A stretch of DNA of 64,000 nt, taken from Pseudomonadota bacterium (GTDB lineage: Bacteria; Pseudomonadota; Gammaproteobacteria; Burkholderiales; Burkholderiaceae_B). Position numbers and translations under genes: made by a program. The stretch covers positions 1-64,000 of the forward strand of contig JAEXOO010000016.1 in NCBI GenBank assembly GCA_023439305.1. The letters are read 5' to 3'. A model generated the notes under the pieces. It saw nothing but the letters and a program-made list of their open reading frames with translations, was not told the origin of the DNA and did no database searches. Positions 1-8,752 of this stretch are shown piece by piece. The stretch's first letter is position 1, and the number at the start of each line of letters is the position of its first letter.

Positions 1-274
1 CGCCTGGGAGGCGAGCGACCCGCCGGAGTTCACGACGCGCCCGGCCACGCGAACCGACCAGGGCACCGGCGCGCAGCGCCGGCAAGCTGTCAGCCTGCGC
101 CGTTCAGGCCGCGCCTTGACCGGCGTCTATAGAAACCGGTTCTGCAATGAACATCGACGATCCGAGCGTAATGCAAAAAAATGCCAGCCCACACTTAAAG
201 AACTGGCATGACACTCGTACGCGAGGGTTTGTCAGCAGTCTTTGCCGCCCCAAGGGGTGGCTTGTGCAACCATA
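1..274. other. Left-edge stretch without a supported gene
   Basis: No reading frame here gives a recognisable protein. The first ~150 bases are GC-rich and the minus strand could hold the start of a gene leaving the window to the left (a short open frame from a GTG near position 90), but this is too short to judge. A hairpin with CCCC/GGGG arms lies at about 245-262. The sequence becomes AT-rich from about 265, marking the promoter of the hemerythrin-like gene. Confidence 0.3.
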
Positions 275-297
275 AAGATATATTTAATATATATCTT
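275..297. promoter_or_regulatory. NsrR-like 11-1-11 palindrome in front of the hemerythrin-like gene
   Basis: A 23-base dyad with 9-base perfect outer arms (AAGATATAT and ATATATCTT) lies about 65 bases before the start codon at 363 and overlaps a -10-like TTATAA at 297-302. Its core differs at three specified positions from the published NsrR consensus GATGYATTTNAAATRCATC. NsrR is a nitric-oxide-sensing repressor that often controls hemerythrin-fold proteins. Binding itself is inference. Confidence 0.5.
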
Positions 298-362
298 ATA
301 AATCGTTTCTTCGTTGCGCAGCAGATTCGCAGACAAGCTGCGCCTACCGCAAAGGACAGCCC

Positions 363-779
363 ATGGATCTTTCCTCTTTCAAAGACCAGCATACGCAGAT
401 ACTGGCCGGCATCGCCGCCCTTCGCAACTACGCCCACGCCGGCATCAGCCAGAACGCCGAACGCATCGCCCGCCAAGTCGTGGAATTGAGCTCCATCATC
501 AAAATGCATCTGGCCGTAGAAGACAAAGTGCTCTACCCCAGCCTGCAACGCAGCGGCAATGCCCAGCTCGCTCGCCTGGGACAGGCCTACCAGGACGATA
601 TGCAGTCCCTGGCGGCTTCCTACATGGGATTCTCTCGGCGCTGGAACACGGCGCAGGCCGTCGCCCAGCAGCCCGAGCTGTTTCGCACCGACGCCAACAC
701 CGTGCTGCGCCAGCTGCATGCCCGCATGCGACAGGAAAACACGGACTTCTACCCTGCCGTCGAGGCCATGCGCGCCTAG
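363..779 (+). CDS. Hemerythrin HHE domain-containing protein
   Basis: A 138-residue, almost wholly helical protein with the spaced His/Glu pattern of the hemerythrin HHE cation-binding family: His near residue 9 (DQHTQI), a MHLAVEDKVLYP segment with His and Glu near residues 48-52, and a late RQENTDFYP segment with Glu. This fold binds a di-iron centre and serves in oxygen or nitric oxide handling. The ATG is preceded by AAAGGACA at good spacing. It is monocistronic, facing the minus-strand ABC operon tail to tail. The palindrome upstream suggests induction by nitrosative stress. The exact ligand is unknown. Confidence 0.8.
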   Translation: MDLSSFKDQHTQILAGIAALRNYAHAGISQNAERIARQVVELSSIIKMHLAVEDKVLYPSLQRSGNAQLARLGQAYQDDMQSLAASYMGFSRRWNTAQAVAQQPELFRTDANTVLRQLHARMRQENTDFYPAVEAMRA

Positions 780-787
780 AAACCATG

Positions 788-822
788 AAAAATCCCCGTG
801 CAGCCGAAGCCGGACGGGGATT
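788..822 (-). terminator. Rho-independent terminator of the BMP-type ABC operon
   Basis: Perfect arms AATCCCCGT (791-799) and ACGGGGATT (814-822) form a hairpin which, read on the minus strand, runs into a short T tract. It lies about 50 bases past the stop of the binding-protein gene. Confidence 0.7.
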
Positions 823-873
823 GCCAAAGCCGGGTAACCGGGCGCACGCCCGGTACTCATTCGCCGAGCCGGC

Positions 874-1968
874 TTACTGTTTGGGCAGCTTGCTGGCCAC
901 GCCTTCGACGTAGTAGTCCATGCGGTTCAGAGCGTCGTCATCCAGATAGCCCGATTCCAGACGCACTTTGCCTTCATTGTCCTTCAAGGGAGCGGCAAAC
1001 GGCTGCAGCGTGCCGGCGATGATCTCGGCCTGCTTGGCCAGGACCAGTTCCTTCACGTCGGCGGGCACTTCGGGACCGAAGCCTTCCAGCGCGGCCATGC
1101 CGGACTTCAGGCCGCCCCAGGTGCTGTCATTCTTCCAGTTGCCGTCCAGCACTTCCTTGGCCTTGCTGGTGAAGTAGTCGCCCCAGTGGTGGGTGACGGC
1201 AGCCAGTTGAGCCTTAGGACCGAACTTGTGCATGTCGGAGTGATAGGCGATGGCATACTTGCCAGCCTCTTCGGCCGCTTGAACGGTAGCGGTGGAGTCG
1301 GTGTGGTGCGTGACCACGTCGGCACCCTGGCTCAGCAGCGTGACGGCTGCATCACGCTCTTTGCCCGGATCATACCAGCTGTTGGCCCAGACCACGCGCA
1401 CTTCGGCTTCAGGGTTGACGCTGCGCAGGCCAATGGCAAAGGCATTGATGCCTTGCAACACTTCGGGAATGGGATGCGCGCCCACATAGCCGATCACGTT
1501 CGACTTGGTCATCTTGCCGGCCAGCACGCCGGCCAGGTAACGCGACTCGTAGAAACGGGCATTGGTGGTGGCCACGTTAGGAGCCGTCTTGTAACCCGTG
1601 GAGTGCACGAACTTCACGTCGGGGAACTGCTTGGCGACCTTCTGTGTCTGGTTCATGTACCCGAACGAGGTCGTGAAGATCAGCTTGTTGCCTTGCTGAG
1701 CCAGGTCGCGGATGACGCGCTCGGCGTCCGCGCCTTCAGGCACGTTTTCCACGTACTGCGTCACCACGCGGCCTTTAAGGGCTTCTTCCATTTCGCGGCG
1801 GCCGATATCCTGCTGCCAGGTCCAGCCGGCCTCGCCGATGGGGCTGACGTAGACAAAGCCGATTTTCAGGGGTTCCTGTTCGGCCGCGTGAGCGGGCACG
1901 GACAAAGAAGCCAGAGGGGAGGCCACCGCAGCGGCCAGCAGCGCCTTGCGCAGAAAGGTTCCAGACAT
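874..1968 (-). CDS. BMP family ABC transporter substrate-binding protein
   Basis: A 364-residue periplasmic binding protein of the BMP/PnrA-like (Bmp, Med) family. It has a Sec signal peptide (FLRKALLAAAVASPLASL, cleavage after AHA near residue 28), the early family motif KIGFVYVSPIGEAGWTWQ, and family-typical segments such as VIGYVGAHPIPEV and QGADVVTHHTDST. Known members bind purine nucleosides or related ligands and feed the Ywj/Nup-type ABC importers. It is the last gene of a four-gene operon (ATPase, two permeases, binding protein), 9 bases after the second permease, with a GAGGAC ribosome site before ATG. The exact ligand cannot be read from sequence. Confidence 0.9.
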   Translation of the reverse strand: MSGTFLRKALLAAAVASPLASLSVPAHAAEQEPLKIGFVYVSPIGEAGWTWQQDIGRREMEEALKGRVVTQYVENVPEGADAERVIRDLAQQGNKLIFTTSFGYMNQTQKVAKQFPDVKFVHSTGYKTAPNVATTNARFYESRYLAGVLAGKMTKSNVIGYVGAHPIPEVLQGINAFAIGLRSVNPEAEVRVVWANSWYDPGKERDAAVTLLSQGADVVTHHTDSTATVQAAEEAGKYAIAYHSDMHKFGPKAQLAAVTHHWGDYFTSKAKEVLDGNWKNDSTWGGLKSGMAALEGFGPEVPADVKELVLAKQAEIIAGTLQPFAAPLKDNEGKVRLESGYLDDDALNRMDYYVEGVASKLPKQ

Positions 1969-1977
1969 GTCAGTCCT

Positions 1978-2895
1978 CTAACTGTTGGGATTGAAGTTTT
2001 TGCCAAGCGAGGCAGGCATGTTCAGCCTGATCCAGTTGGCATTGCGGGAAATCAGGACCAGCACAATGATGGTCGCCAGGTAGGGCATCATGGCCAGCAG
2101 CTGGGAAGCCACGGGCACGCCCAGCGCCTGGGCATGGAAGCTGAGGATGGTGACGCCGCCGAACAAATAAGCGCCCAGCATCACGCGGACAGGCCGCCAG
2201 GTGGCGAAGGTCGTCAACGCCAGCGCGATCCAGCCGCGGCCGGCCACGATGTTTTCTACCCACATGGGGGTGTACACCAGGCAGATGAAGGCGCCGGCCA
2301 GCCCACAGCAGGCGCCGCCGAACATCAAGGCGCCCAGGCGGATCAAACGCACGTTGTAGCCCAGCGAATGCGCCGACGACGGCGATTCGCCCACGGCGCG
2401 CAGAACCAGACCGGCGCGGGTGGAGCTGAGAAACCAGGCCACCAACGCACACAGCAGCCAGGACACATAAACCATGTAATGCTGCTCGAACAGCGCCGGA
2501 CCGATGAAGGGGATGTCTTTCAGGAACGGAATGCCCGCTTTGGTCACGACCAGCGAGCTGCCCGAAAAGGGAATGCCTATATAGGCTGAAGCCCCGACGC
2601 CAAAGAGTGACAAGGCCAGGCCGCAGGCTACCTGATTGGCGCCCAGCCAGACCGTCAGCCAGGCAAAAAAGGCCGCCATGACCATGCCCGTAACCGCGCC
2701 CAGCACAAAGCCCAGCATGGGGTTGCCGGTCTGGACGGCGACGGCGAATCCAACAATGGCGGCCATCAGCATCATGCCTTCGGAGCCCAGATTGATAACG
2801 CCGGACTTTTCGTTGATGAGCAGGCCCAGGGCCGCCAGCATCAGCGGCGTGCCGGCATTGATGGTCGCGGCGAGCAAAGGTGCGATAGCGTCCAT
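1978..2895 (-). CDS. ABC transporter permease, nucleoside/BMP type (second permease)
   Basis: A 305-residue hydrophobic inner-membrane protein with about 8-9 membrane segments and the BPD_transp_2 signature region (LINEKSGVINLGSEGMML near residues 26-43), as in YufQ/NupQ-type permeases. It forms the membrane channel with the upstream permease. Its ATG overlaps the stop codon of that gene by one base (TAATG), so translation is coupled. Confidence 0.9.
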   Translation of the reverse strand: MDAIAPLLAATINAGTPLMLAALGLLINEKSGVINLGSEGMMLMAAIVGFAVAVQTGNPMLGFVLGAVTGMVMAAFFAWLTVWLGANQVACGLALSLFGVGASAYIGIPFSGSSLVVTKAGIPFLKDIPFIGPALFEQHYMVYVSWLLCALVAWFLSSTRAGLVLRAVGESPSSAHSLGYNVRLIRLGALMFGGACCGLAGAFICLVYTPMWVENIVAGRGWIALALTTFATWRPVRVMLGAYLFGGVTILSFHAQALGVPVASQLLAMMPYLATIIVLVLISRNANWIRLNMPASLGKNFNPNS

Positions 2896-3956
2896 TATTT
2901 TCTCCAGACCAGACGCTTGTTGATGAAGACGTCACAGGCCAGCAGGGAAAACAGCAATATGCCCTGGAAAATACCGGTGATGGCATTGGGCAGGCCCAGG
3001 CGGCTCTGCGCCAGTTCGCCGCCGATATAGATCAGGGACATGACGAAGGCGGAAAAAATCACTCCCAGCGGGTGCAGGCGCCCCACAAAAGCGACGATGA
3101 TGGCGGCAAAGCCGTAGCCGGGGGAAATCGACGGTGTCAGCTGCCCCACCGGCCCCATGACTTCGGCCGCGCCGGCCAGTCCCGCCAGGGCGCCGGACAA
3201 GAGCAAGGAGGTCCATAGCGCCTTGCGGGACGAAAAACCCGCATAGCGGGCCGCCAGAGGGGCCATGCCGCCCACGCGCAGGCGGAATCCCGACATGCTT
3301 CGGGTCAAGAACAACCAGCCCAGCACCGCCGCCACCAAAGCCAGCACGATGCCCACATGCAGACGGGTACCCGGCAATACGGCGGGAAGCAGGAAGCCGT
3401 CGGAAAACAGACTGGACTGCGGAAAGCCAAAGCCATCGGGGTCGCGCAGCGCACCATGCACCAGATAGCTGAGCAGATGCTGGGCCACGTACACCAGCAT
3501 GAGCGACACCAGAATTTCGTTGGCATTGAAGCGGTCTTTCAGGAAGGCCACGATGCCGGCCCAGACCATCCCGCCGGCCATACCGCACAGCAGCGCTACC
3601 GATATCAGCCAGAAGCCGCCGTTATCCCCCGTATCAACCTGCAGCACAAAGGCGCCGGCCGCCAAAGCGCCCACCACCAGCTGGCCTTCCGCCCCGATAT
3701 TGAACACATTGGCGCGAAAGCAGATCGCCAGGCCGACCGAGATCAGCAGCAAAGGAATCAGCTTGACGCCGACCTCAGCCAGACCATTCAAGTCGCGCAG
3801 CGGCTCCAGGAAAAAAACATTCAAGCCCGCCAACGGATCCTTGCCCAGGGCCCAGAACAGGGAGCCGGCGACGAACATGGTCAGCACAACCGCCAGCAGC
3901 GGCGAACACCAGGCCATCAAGGTGGAGGGAGCGGCGCGGTTCTCAAGCCTGAACAT
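2895..3956 (-). CDS. ABC transporter permease, nucleoside/BMP type (first permease)
   Basis: A 353-residue inner-membrane protein of the BPD_transp_2 family (YufP/NupP-like), longer than its partner at the N terminus. The conserved FRANVFNIGAEGQLVVGALA segment lies near residues 81-100. It overlaps the ATPase gene by 14 bases and the second permease by one, consistent with a single transcript. Its role is the other half of the heterodimeric channel of the importer. Confidence 0.9.
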   Translation of the reverse strand: MFRLENRAAPSTLMAWCSPLLAVVLTMFVAGSLFWALGKDPLAGLNVFFLEPLRDLNGLAEVGVKLIPLLLISVGLAICFRANVFNIGAEGQLVVGALAAGAFVLQVDTGDNGGFWLISVALLCGMAGGMVWAGIVAFLKDRFNANEILVSLMLVYVAQHLLSYLVHGALRDPDGFGFPQSSLFSDGFLLPAVLPGTRLHVGIVLALVAAVLGWLFLTRSMSGFRLRVGGMAPLAARYAGFSSRKALWTSLLLSGALAGLAGAAEVMGPVGQLTPSISPGYGFAAIIVAFVGRLHPLGVIFSAFVMSLIYIGGELAQSRLGLPNAITGIFQGILLFSLLACDVFINKRLVWRK

Positions 3957-5526
3957 GTTCGGCCTCCGTCCACAAACCGCTCATCCACTGCCCGATCTGG
4001 TCGACGCTGGCGTGCGCCACGGGAATGGAAGGAGACATACGACCCTTGGAGATGACGATCAGGCGATCGGCGATCGCGAACAGCTCGTCCAGTTCTTCGG
4101 AAATGACCAGCAAGGCGCAGCCGGCATCTCGCAGAGCCAGCAACTCGGCGTGGATCTGGGCGGCCGCGCCCACGTCCACCCCCCAGGTCGGCTGAGCAAT
4201 GACCAGCACCCGCGGCTGGCGCGTGACTTCGCGCCCAATGATGTACTTTTGCAGATTGCCGCCCGACAGACTGTTGGCCGCCGCCTGATCGCCCGAGGCC
4301 TTGACGCTGAAGCGGCGTATGATGCCCCCGGCCAGCCTGCGTATGGCCGCAAAACGCAAAAATCCGCGCCGCACGGTATTTTCGCCCTGATGCGACAGCA
4401 GCAGGTTCTGCGCCAGGGACAATTCCGGCACGGCGCCACGGCCCAGGCGCTCTTCAGGCACAAAACCCATGCCGTGATCTCGCCGCCAAGCCGCATCACG
4501 CTGCCCGATGGGCTGGCCGTCCAGCAGGATGGATTGCGCATCGGCGCGCGTATCTTCGCCCGACAAGGCCGCCAGCAGCTCTTGCTGGCCATTGCCCGAA
4601 ATACCGGCCACGCCCAGGATTTCCCCCTGGCGCAGGTCAAAACTGATGTCGTCCAGCTCGCAGGCAAAGGGATGAGACTTAGGCAGGCGCAGCGAACGAA
4701 CCTGTAACAGCGTAGCGCCCTCTTGTTGGGCACGCTCGCCCAGGGACGCCGGCTCGGCGCCTATCATCAGGCGCGACAGGCTGGCGGTGGTTTCCTGGCG
4801 CGGGTCGCAATAACCCGTTACTTTGCCAGCGCGCATGACGGTACAGGCATGACAGAGCTCGCGGATTTCGTCGAGCTTGTGGCTGATGTAGACAATGCTG
4901 CAGCCTTCGGCCGCCAGTTGGCGCAAGGTGCCGAACAAACGGCGCACCGCCTGCGGCGTCAGCACCGAGGTCGGCTCGTCCAGAATCAAGAGCTTGGGCC
5001 TGCCCAGCAAGGCGCGCACGATCTCCACGCGCTGGCACTCGCCTACGGACAAGGTATGAATATGGCGTTGAGGATCCAGATCCAACCCGTATTGGCGGGC
5101 AGTCTCGCGGATGCGACCTTCCAGCTCCTGCAGCTTGGTCGATGCGGGCAGACCCAGAGCGATATTTTCCGTGACGGTCAGCGTATCGAACAGGGAAAAA
5201 TGCTGGAACACCATGCCTATGCCCAGTTGGCGAGCCGCCGCAGGACTGCTGATCTGCACGGGCTTGCCGTCCCAGAGAATCTCGCCGCGATCGGGCTTGA
5301 CCACGCCATAGATGATTTTCATCAGCGTGGACTTGCCGGCGCCGTTCTCGCCCAGCACCGCATGGATTTCACCCGGCTTGATGGCCAAGGAAATGCTGTC
5401 GTTGGCAATGACGGCCGGATATTCCTTGGTGATGTCTCTCAGTTCAAGACGAGGCGCCACACTGATAGCAGGCGCGGTCTCGTCGCCGGGGTCAGCGGGC
5501 TGACCCATGCTGGGCGATATAGTCAT
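3943..5526 (-). CDS. ABC transporter ATP-binding protein with two ABC domains, nucleoside/BMP type
   Basis: A 527-residue protein with tandem ABC domains as in YufO/NupO and RbsA. Domain 1 has Walker A LGENGAGKST, signature LSVGECQR and a Walker B ending LLILDEPT. Domain 2 has a degenerate P-loop (VAGISGNGQQ), signature LSGGNLQK and an unusual Walker B (VLVIAQPTWGVD, Gln in place of the Asp-Glu pair), typical of this class where only one site is fully active. It heads the operon. No strong ribosome site precedes the first ATG, and the Met at residue 7 is a possible alternative start. Confidence 0.9.
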   Translation of the reverse strand: MTISPSMGQPADPGDETAPAISVAPRLELRDITKEYPAVIANDSISLAIKPGEIHAVLGENGAGKSTLMKIIYGVVKPDRGEILWDGKPVQISSPAAARQLGIGMVFQHFSLFDTLTVTENIALGLPASTKLQELEGRIRETARQYGLDLDPQRHIHTLSVGECQRVEIVRALLGRPKLLILDEPTSVLTPQAVRRLFGTLRQLAAEGCSIVYISHKLDEIRELCHACTVMRAGKVTGYCDPRQETTASLSRLMIGAEPASLGERAQQEGATLLQVRSLRLPKSHPFACELDDISFDLRQGEILGVAGISGNGQQELLAALSGEDTRADAQSILLDGQPIGQRDAAWRRDHGMGFVPEERLGRGAVPELSLAQNLLLSHQGENTVRRGFLRFAAIRRLAGGIIRRFSVKASGDQAAANSLSGGNLQKYIIGREVTRQPRVLVIAQPTWGVDVGAAAQIHAELLALRDAGCALLVISEELDELFAIADRLIVISKGRMSPSIPVAHASVDQIGQWMSGLWTEAEHVQA

Positions 5527-5546
5527 GGCAGCATCGGCAAAAAAGA

Positions 5547-5587
5547 TAAAAAAACGTCTGTGCCGGCAGATTCTACCGGCTCAGACG
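5547..5587 (-). terminator. Rho-independent terminator after the Pmp3-like gene
   Basis: CGTCTG/CAGACG plus GCCGG/CCGGC make a strong stem with a T bulge. On the minus strand it is followed by seven T. It separates the small membrane-protein gene from the ABC operon, so that operon needs its own promoter in or after this ~95-base gap. Confidence 0.75.
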
Positions 5588-5622
5588 CACAATACGGAAA
5601 GGATTTACCCTAGGCGCGGGAA

Positions 5623-5814
5623 TCAGCGCTTGCCCAGGGCTTGTTCGATTTTCTTGTCGGTCTTGTATTGGCTCAGGGAGTACACAGCCCAGATGGCGGC
5701 CGGAATCCAGCCGATCAGGGTGATCTGAAGAATCAGGCAGATGATCCCGGCAAAGGGACGGCCAATAGTGAAGAATGCCAACCAAGGCAACAGCAGGGCG
5801 ATCAGCAAACGCAT
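5623..5814 (-). CDS. YqaE/Pmp3 family small membrane protein
   Basis: A 63-residue protein with two membrane segments separated by a short loop and the family pattern (P-W-x-A-F near residues 10-14, then IICLILQITLIGWIPAAIWAVY), ending in a charged Lys-rich tail. Pmp3/YqaE proteins are stress-linked inner-membrane proteolipids of unclear biochemical role. The gene stands alone between two hairpins. Confidence 0.85.
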   Translation of the reverse strand: MRLLIALLLPWLAFFTIGRPFAGIICLILQITLIGWIPAAIWAVYSLSQYKTDKKIEQALGKR

Positions 5815-5902
5815 GCCAGAACTCTGAAAAAAGACAGGAAGAACACTATTTTACTCTGTATTGACGTGTCATACCGACTCCTGACCCGCGCTGTTGCGAA
5901 TG

Positions 5903-5929
5903 CCGCTCATCAGCAGCGCCGATGAGCGG
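5903..5929 (-). terminator. Hairpin after the diaminopimelate dehydrogenase gene
   Basis: CCGCTCATC and GATGAGCGG form a 9-base perfect stem about 12 bases beyond the stop codon. There is no clear T tract, so it may be a weak terminator or an mRNA 3'-end stabiliser. Confidence 0.4.
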
Positions 5930-5940
5930 AGCACACACGA

Positions 5941-6927
5941 TCAGAGCAGTTCCTTGCGCAACTGCGCCGGCGACTTGGGCGACAGCAAGCCAGGAGCCAC
6001 GTCGAACACCGTCTTGGCGCCGATCTGCCCTTGTTGGTTCATGCGGTAGGCGGCGCGCGCGTACGCGACCAGCACGCTGGAGGTGAACTCGGGGTTGCTG
6101 CCCAGGGCCAGGGAGTACTCGACCACTTGCTGCGTGCCTGAGCCCGACTGACCACTGCGGATGACGAAGCCACCATGAGGCATGGCCGAATGATCACGGG
6201 CCAAGGTCTCGGCATCGATGAAATTGACTTCAGTATCGTAGTCCGCGAAGTAGTCGGGCATGGTGACGATGGCCTCGCGCACGGCGTGGGCATCGGCGTC
6301 GTCGGCCAACACGACAAAGCACTGGCGCTTATGTTTTTCGCGCGTGCTGAGCACAGGCTGCTCGCCGTCTCGAACACGTTGCACGGCAGCGTCAATGGGC
6401 AGGGTGTACTGCACGCCGCCAGCGACGCCGGGCACGCGGCGAATGGCGTCCGAATGCCCCTGGCTCAAGCCCTTGCCCCAGAAGGTATAGGTTTCGCCCA
6501 CGGGCAGCACGCATTCACCGTAAACGCGATTCAGGGAAAACAGGCCCGGATCCCAGCCCACCGCAATCAGGGCGGTGGTCTGGGCGCCTTGGGCGGATGC
6601 GTCCACGGCAGCGTGGTATTCCGGAATGCGAGCGTGGGTGTCAAAGCTGTCCACGGTGTTGAACCAACGGGCCAGCGCAGGACCCTGCTCGGGCAGATCG
6701 TTCTTGGAGCCGCCACAGAGAATCAACACATCAATAGCACCGCGATGCTGTTCGATGCCGTCCAGCGGCAATACGGGCACGGACGCATTGTGCAGGGTCA
6801 CGGAGGCAGGGTCGCGACGGGTGAAGACGCTGACCAGCTCCATGTCAGGATTCTGGGCGATGGCCAGCTCGACGCCTCGCCCCAGATTTCCATAACCTGC
6901 TATGCCGACACGGATTTTGCTACTCAT
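5941..6927 (-). CDS. ddh: meso-diaminopimelate D-dehydrogenase
   Basis: A 328-residue NADPH-dependent enzyme that makes meso-2,6-diaminopimelate from tetrahydrodipicolinate in one step, bypassing the succinylase branch of lysine and peptidoglycan precursor synthesis. It begins with a Rossmann motif (GIAGYGNLGRG, residues 8-18) and carries the family-specific blocks VGWDPGLFSLNRVYG, TFWGKGLSQGHSDA and RRVPGVAGGVQYTLP. The length matches Corynebacterium-type Ddh. The start has AAAGGA at proper spacing. A LysE-type exporter lies 62 bases upstream on the same strand. Ddh has a patchy distribution and is often thought to move between lineages. Confidence 0.93.
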   Translation of the reverse strand: MSSKIRVGIAGYGNLGRGVELAIAQNPDMELVSVFTRRDPASVTLHNASVPVLPLDGIEQHRGAIDVLILCGGSKNDLPEQGPALARWFNTVDSFDTHARIPEYHAAVDASAQGAQTTALIAVGWDPGLFSLNRVYGECVLPVGETYTFWGKGLSQGHSDAIRRVPGVAGGVQYTLPIDAAVQRVRDGEQPVLSTREKHKRQCFVVLADDADAHAVREAIVTMPDYFADYDTEVNFIDAETLARDHSAMPHGGFVIRSGQSGSGTQQVVEYSLALGSNPEFTSSVLVAYARAAYRMNQQGQIGAKTVFDVAPGLLSPKSPAQLRKELL

Positions 6928-6989
6928 GAGTGTGTTTTCCTTTGACTGATGAAGAGGTGGATACGGTGCGGCCTGGCGAGGGGCGAGCG

Positions 6990-7622
6990 TCAGTCGCTGA
7001 TCATGCGGGCGGCAAAGCCCATGAACAGCAGCCCCACCGAGCCGTTGCCCATACGGGACAGACGCTGATGCCGCCGGAAAATGCCGGCCAGCCGGTCCCC
7101 TCCGAAGATCAGCAGGGACAGATAACAGAAGCTGATGGCTTCCACCACCAGCCCCAGCACCAGGAAAGCCAGGCCGGTATGCCCTGCCGCAGGGTTCACG
7201 AACTGAACGAAGAAGGACAGGAAGAACAGAATGGCCTTGGGATTGAGCAGACTCAGGAACAAAGCCTTGCGGAACCGCCCCTGGCGCACACGGGTGTCGA
7301 TGGTCTGGACCGGGCCGTTTTTCTGAAAGGCCGATTGCAGCAGGCGCACACCCAGGTACAAAAGGTAGGCCGCGCCCAGCCAGCGTATGCCCATGTAAAA
7401 CATCGGCAAGGTCTTGAGCAGCGAAGCCGCCCCCAAGGCCGTCAGCGTCATGAGAATGCCATCGCCCACGACCACGCCCAGGGCGGCCTTATAGCCTTCG
7501 CGCACCCCATGGCCCGCACCGCTGGCCAATACATAGAGCGAGTTAGGTCCTGGCAGGAGCACGATGAATACCGTCCCCACCACAAACGCCCAGAAATTGA
7601 TGATCCCGATCTGTTCCAGCAC
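6990..7622 (-). CDS. LysE/RhtB family amino-acid exporter (LeuE-like)
   Basis: A 210-residue inner-membrane protein with about six membrane segments. It has the family N-terminal motif with LLPGPNSLYVL (residues 23-33) and a conserved SLLNPKAILFFLSFFVQF block in the middle, closest in pattern to LeuE-type exporters. The start codon is GTG, with a GAGG element before it. It probably exports a neutral or basic amino acid. Its place directly upstream of ddh on the same strand hints at, but does not prove, lysine-pathway efflux. Confidence 0.85.
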   Translation of the reverse strand: MLEQIGIINFWAFVVGTVFIVLLPGPNSLYVLASGAGHGVREGYKAALGVVVGDGILMTLTALGAASLLKTLPMFYMGIRWLGAAYLLYLGVRLLQSAFQKNGPVQTIDTRVRQGRFRKALFLSLLNPKAILFFLSFFVQFVNPAAGHTGLAFLVLGLVVEAISFCYLSLLIFGGDRLAGIFRRHQRLSRMGNGSVGLLFMGFAARMISD

Positions 7623-7663
7623 ACCTGGCCTCGTTTAGCGCGCATTAATCCACAATTTTAACG

Positions 7664-7699
7664 CTAAAAAAAAAACAGCGCCTCCTTGCGGTTGCGCTG
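7664..7699 (-). terminator. Rho-independent terminator at the end of the long catabolic operon
   Basis: CAGCGC (7676-7681) and GCGCTG (7694-7699), with extra CC/GG pairing inside, form a hairpin. On the minus strand it runs into about ten T. It lies ~60 bases after the Bug gene stop. Confidence 0.75.
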
Positions 7700-7759
7700 A
7701 AAAAAGGACCGGACTATCCCAGGTATGAAGTCAACCCGGCCCCGAGGATGACATGCTGT

Positions 7760-8731
7760 CTATTCGATGCTGATACCTGCCTTGGTCACGATGCCTTGCC
7801 AGTATCCCGCCTCGGCCTGCAGGCCCGCACGGAACTGGGCGGCCGGCGCCGTGGACACCACATAGCCCTGCGCCATCAGCTTGTCGCGGATGACGGGATC
7901 GGCCAGCACCTTGTCCAGCGCATGCTCGACTTTATCGATGATGGCGGCATCCGTGCCGGCCGGCGCAGCCAAAGCCCACCAATTGCTAACGACCACGTCC
8001 TTGTAGCCCAGCTCGTCGATAGTGGGTACATCCGGCAGGGCTGGAAAGCGCTGCGGCAATGCCACCGCCAATGCGCGTATCTTGCCTTCGGGCAAGAAGG
8101 CCGCCCCCAGCCCATAGCCGCCGATGAACATCTGCACTTCATTGGCGATCAGCGCCTGAACCCCCGGCGCTGATCCCCGGTATTGGATGCCCAGCATATC
8201 GCCGTCCAGGGCATCGGACAGCATCCAGCCGGACAAATCCGGCGTGGTGCCCGCCCCGGGTGTGCCGTAGTTCACCTGGCCTCGATGCTGCTGCACGTAA
8301 TCGCGGAACTGAGCCATGGTCTGAACTGGCACCTGCGCATTCACGTAGACAAAAGCAGCAGCGTCAGCCACTTTGTTGATCACATGCAGATCCTTGAGCG
8401 GGTCGTAGCCCATCTTCTTGTACAGGAACTGATTGATCACAAAGTTGTTGGTGGCCGAAAACAGCAAGGTATAACCATCCGGCTTGGCTCGCGCGACCAT
8501 CTGCGTGCCGATATTGCCGCCTGCGCCGGTCTTGTAATCGGTAATGACCGTCTGGCCCAGCTCGCGCGAGAGCTCGGGCTGGATCATGCGAAAAATGATG
8601 TCGCCCGCCGCACCCGGCGCGTAGGGCAGGATCACCCTTACCGGCTGATCCGGATAGGCGGCGCTGGCCGCCGCCGCCCCCAGCAGGACCGCGCCCAACA
8701 GCGTCGCGGCGCTTTTCTTGAGTATTTGCAT
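7760..8731 (-). CDS. Bug family tripartite tricarboxylate transporter binding protein (orphan)
   Basis: A 323-residue periplasmic binding protein of the Bug/TctC family. It has a signal peptide (LKKSAATLLGAVLLGAAAAS), the family opening YPDQPVRVILPYAPGAAGD, the block GAGGNIGTQMVARAKPDGYTLL, and the Asp-rich loop region. Such proteins bind carboxylated compounds. No tctA/tctB membrane genes are in the window, so this is an orphan, as is common in Bordetella-like genomes. It is the last gene of the operon, 21 bases after the MBL-fold hydrolase, with GGGGGAGA before its ATG. It probably captures the carboxylate handled by this operon. Confidence 0.9.
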   Translation of the reverse strand: MQILKKSAATLLGAVLLGAAAASAAYPDQPVRVILPYAPGAAGDIIFRMIQPELSRELGQTVITDYKTGAGGNIGTQMVARAKPDGYTLLFSATNNFVINQFLYKKMGYDPLKDLHVINKVADAAAFVYVNAQVPVQTMAQFRDYVQQHRGQVNYGTPGAGTTPDLSGWMLSDALDGDMLGIQYRGSAPGVQALIANEVQMFIGGYGLGAAFLPEGKIRALAVALPQRFPALPDVPTIDELGYKDVVVSNWWALAAPAGTDAAIIDKVEHALDKVLADPVIRDKLMAQGYVVSTAPAAQFRAGLQAEAGYWQGIVTKAGISIE

Positions 8732-8752
8732 CTTGTCTCCCCCCGCGCCCGC

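Noticed and set aside
195..860. 221-residue minus-strand open frame over the hemerythrin gene
   Set aside because: Shadow of the hemerythrin-like gene. It crosses the promoter dyad and a terminator.
1186..2589. 467-residue plus-strand open frame
   Set aside because: Antisense to the BMP binding-protein and permease genes. It has no recognisable motif.
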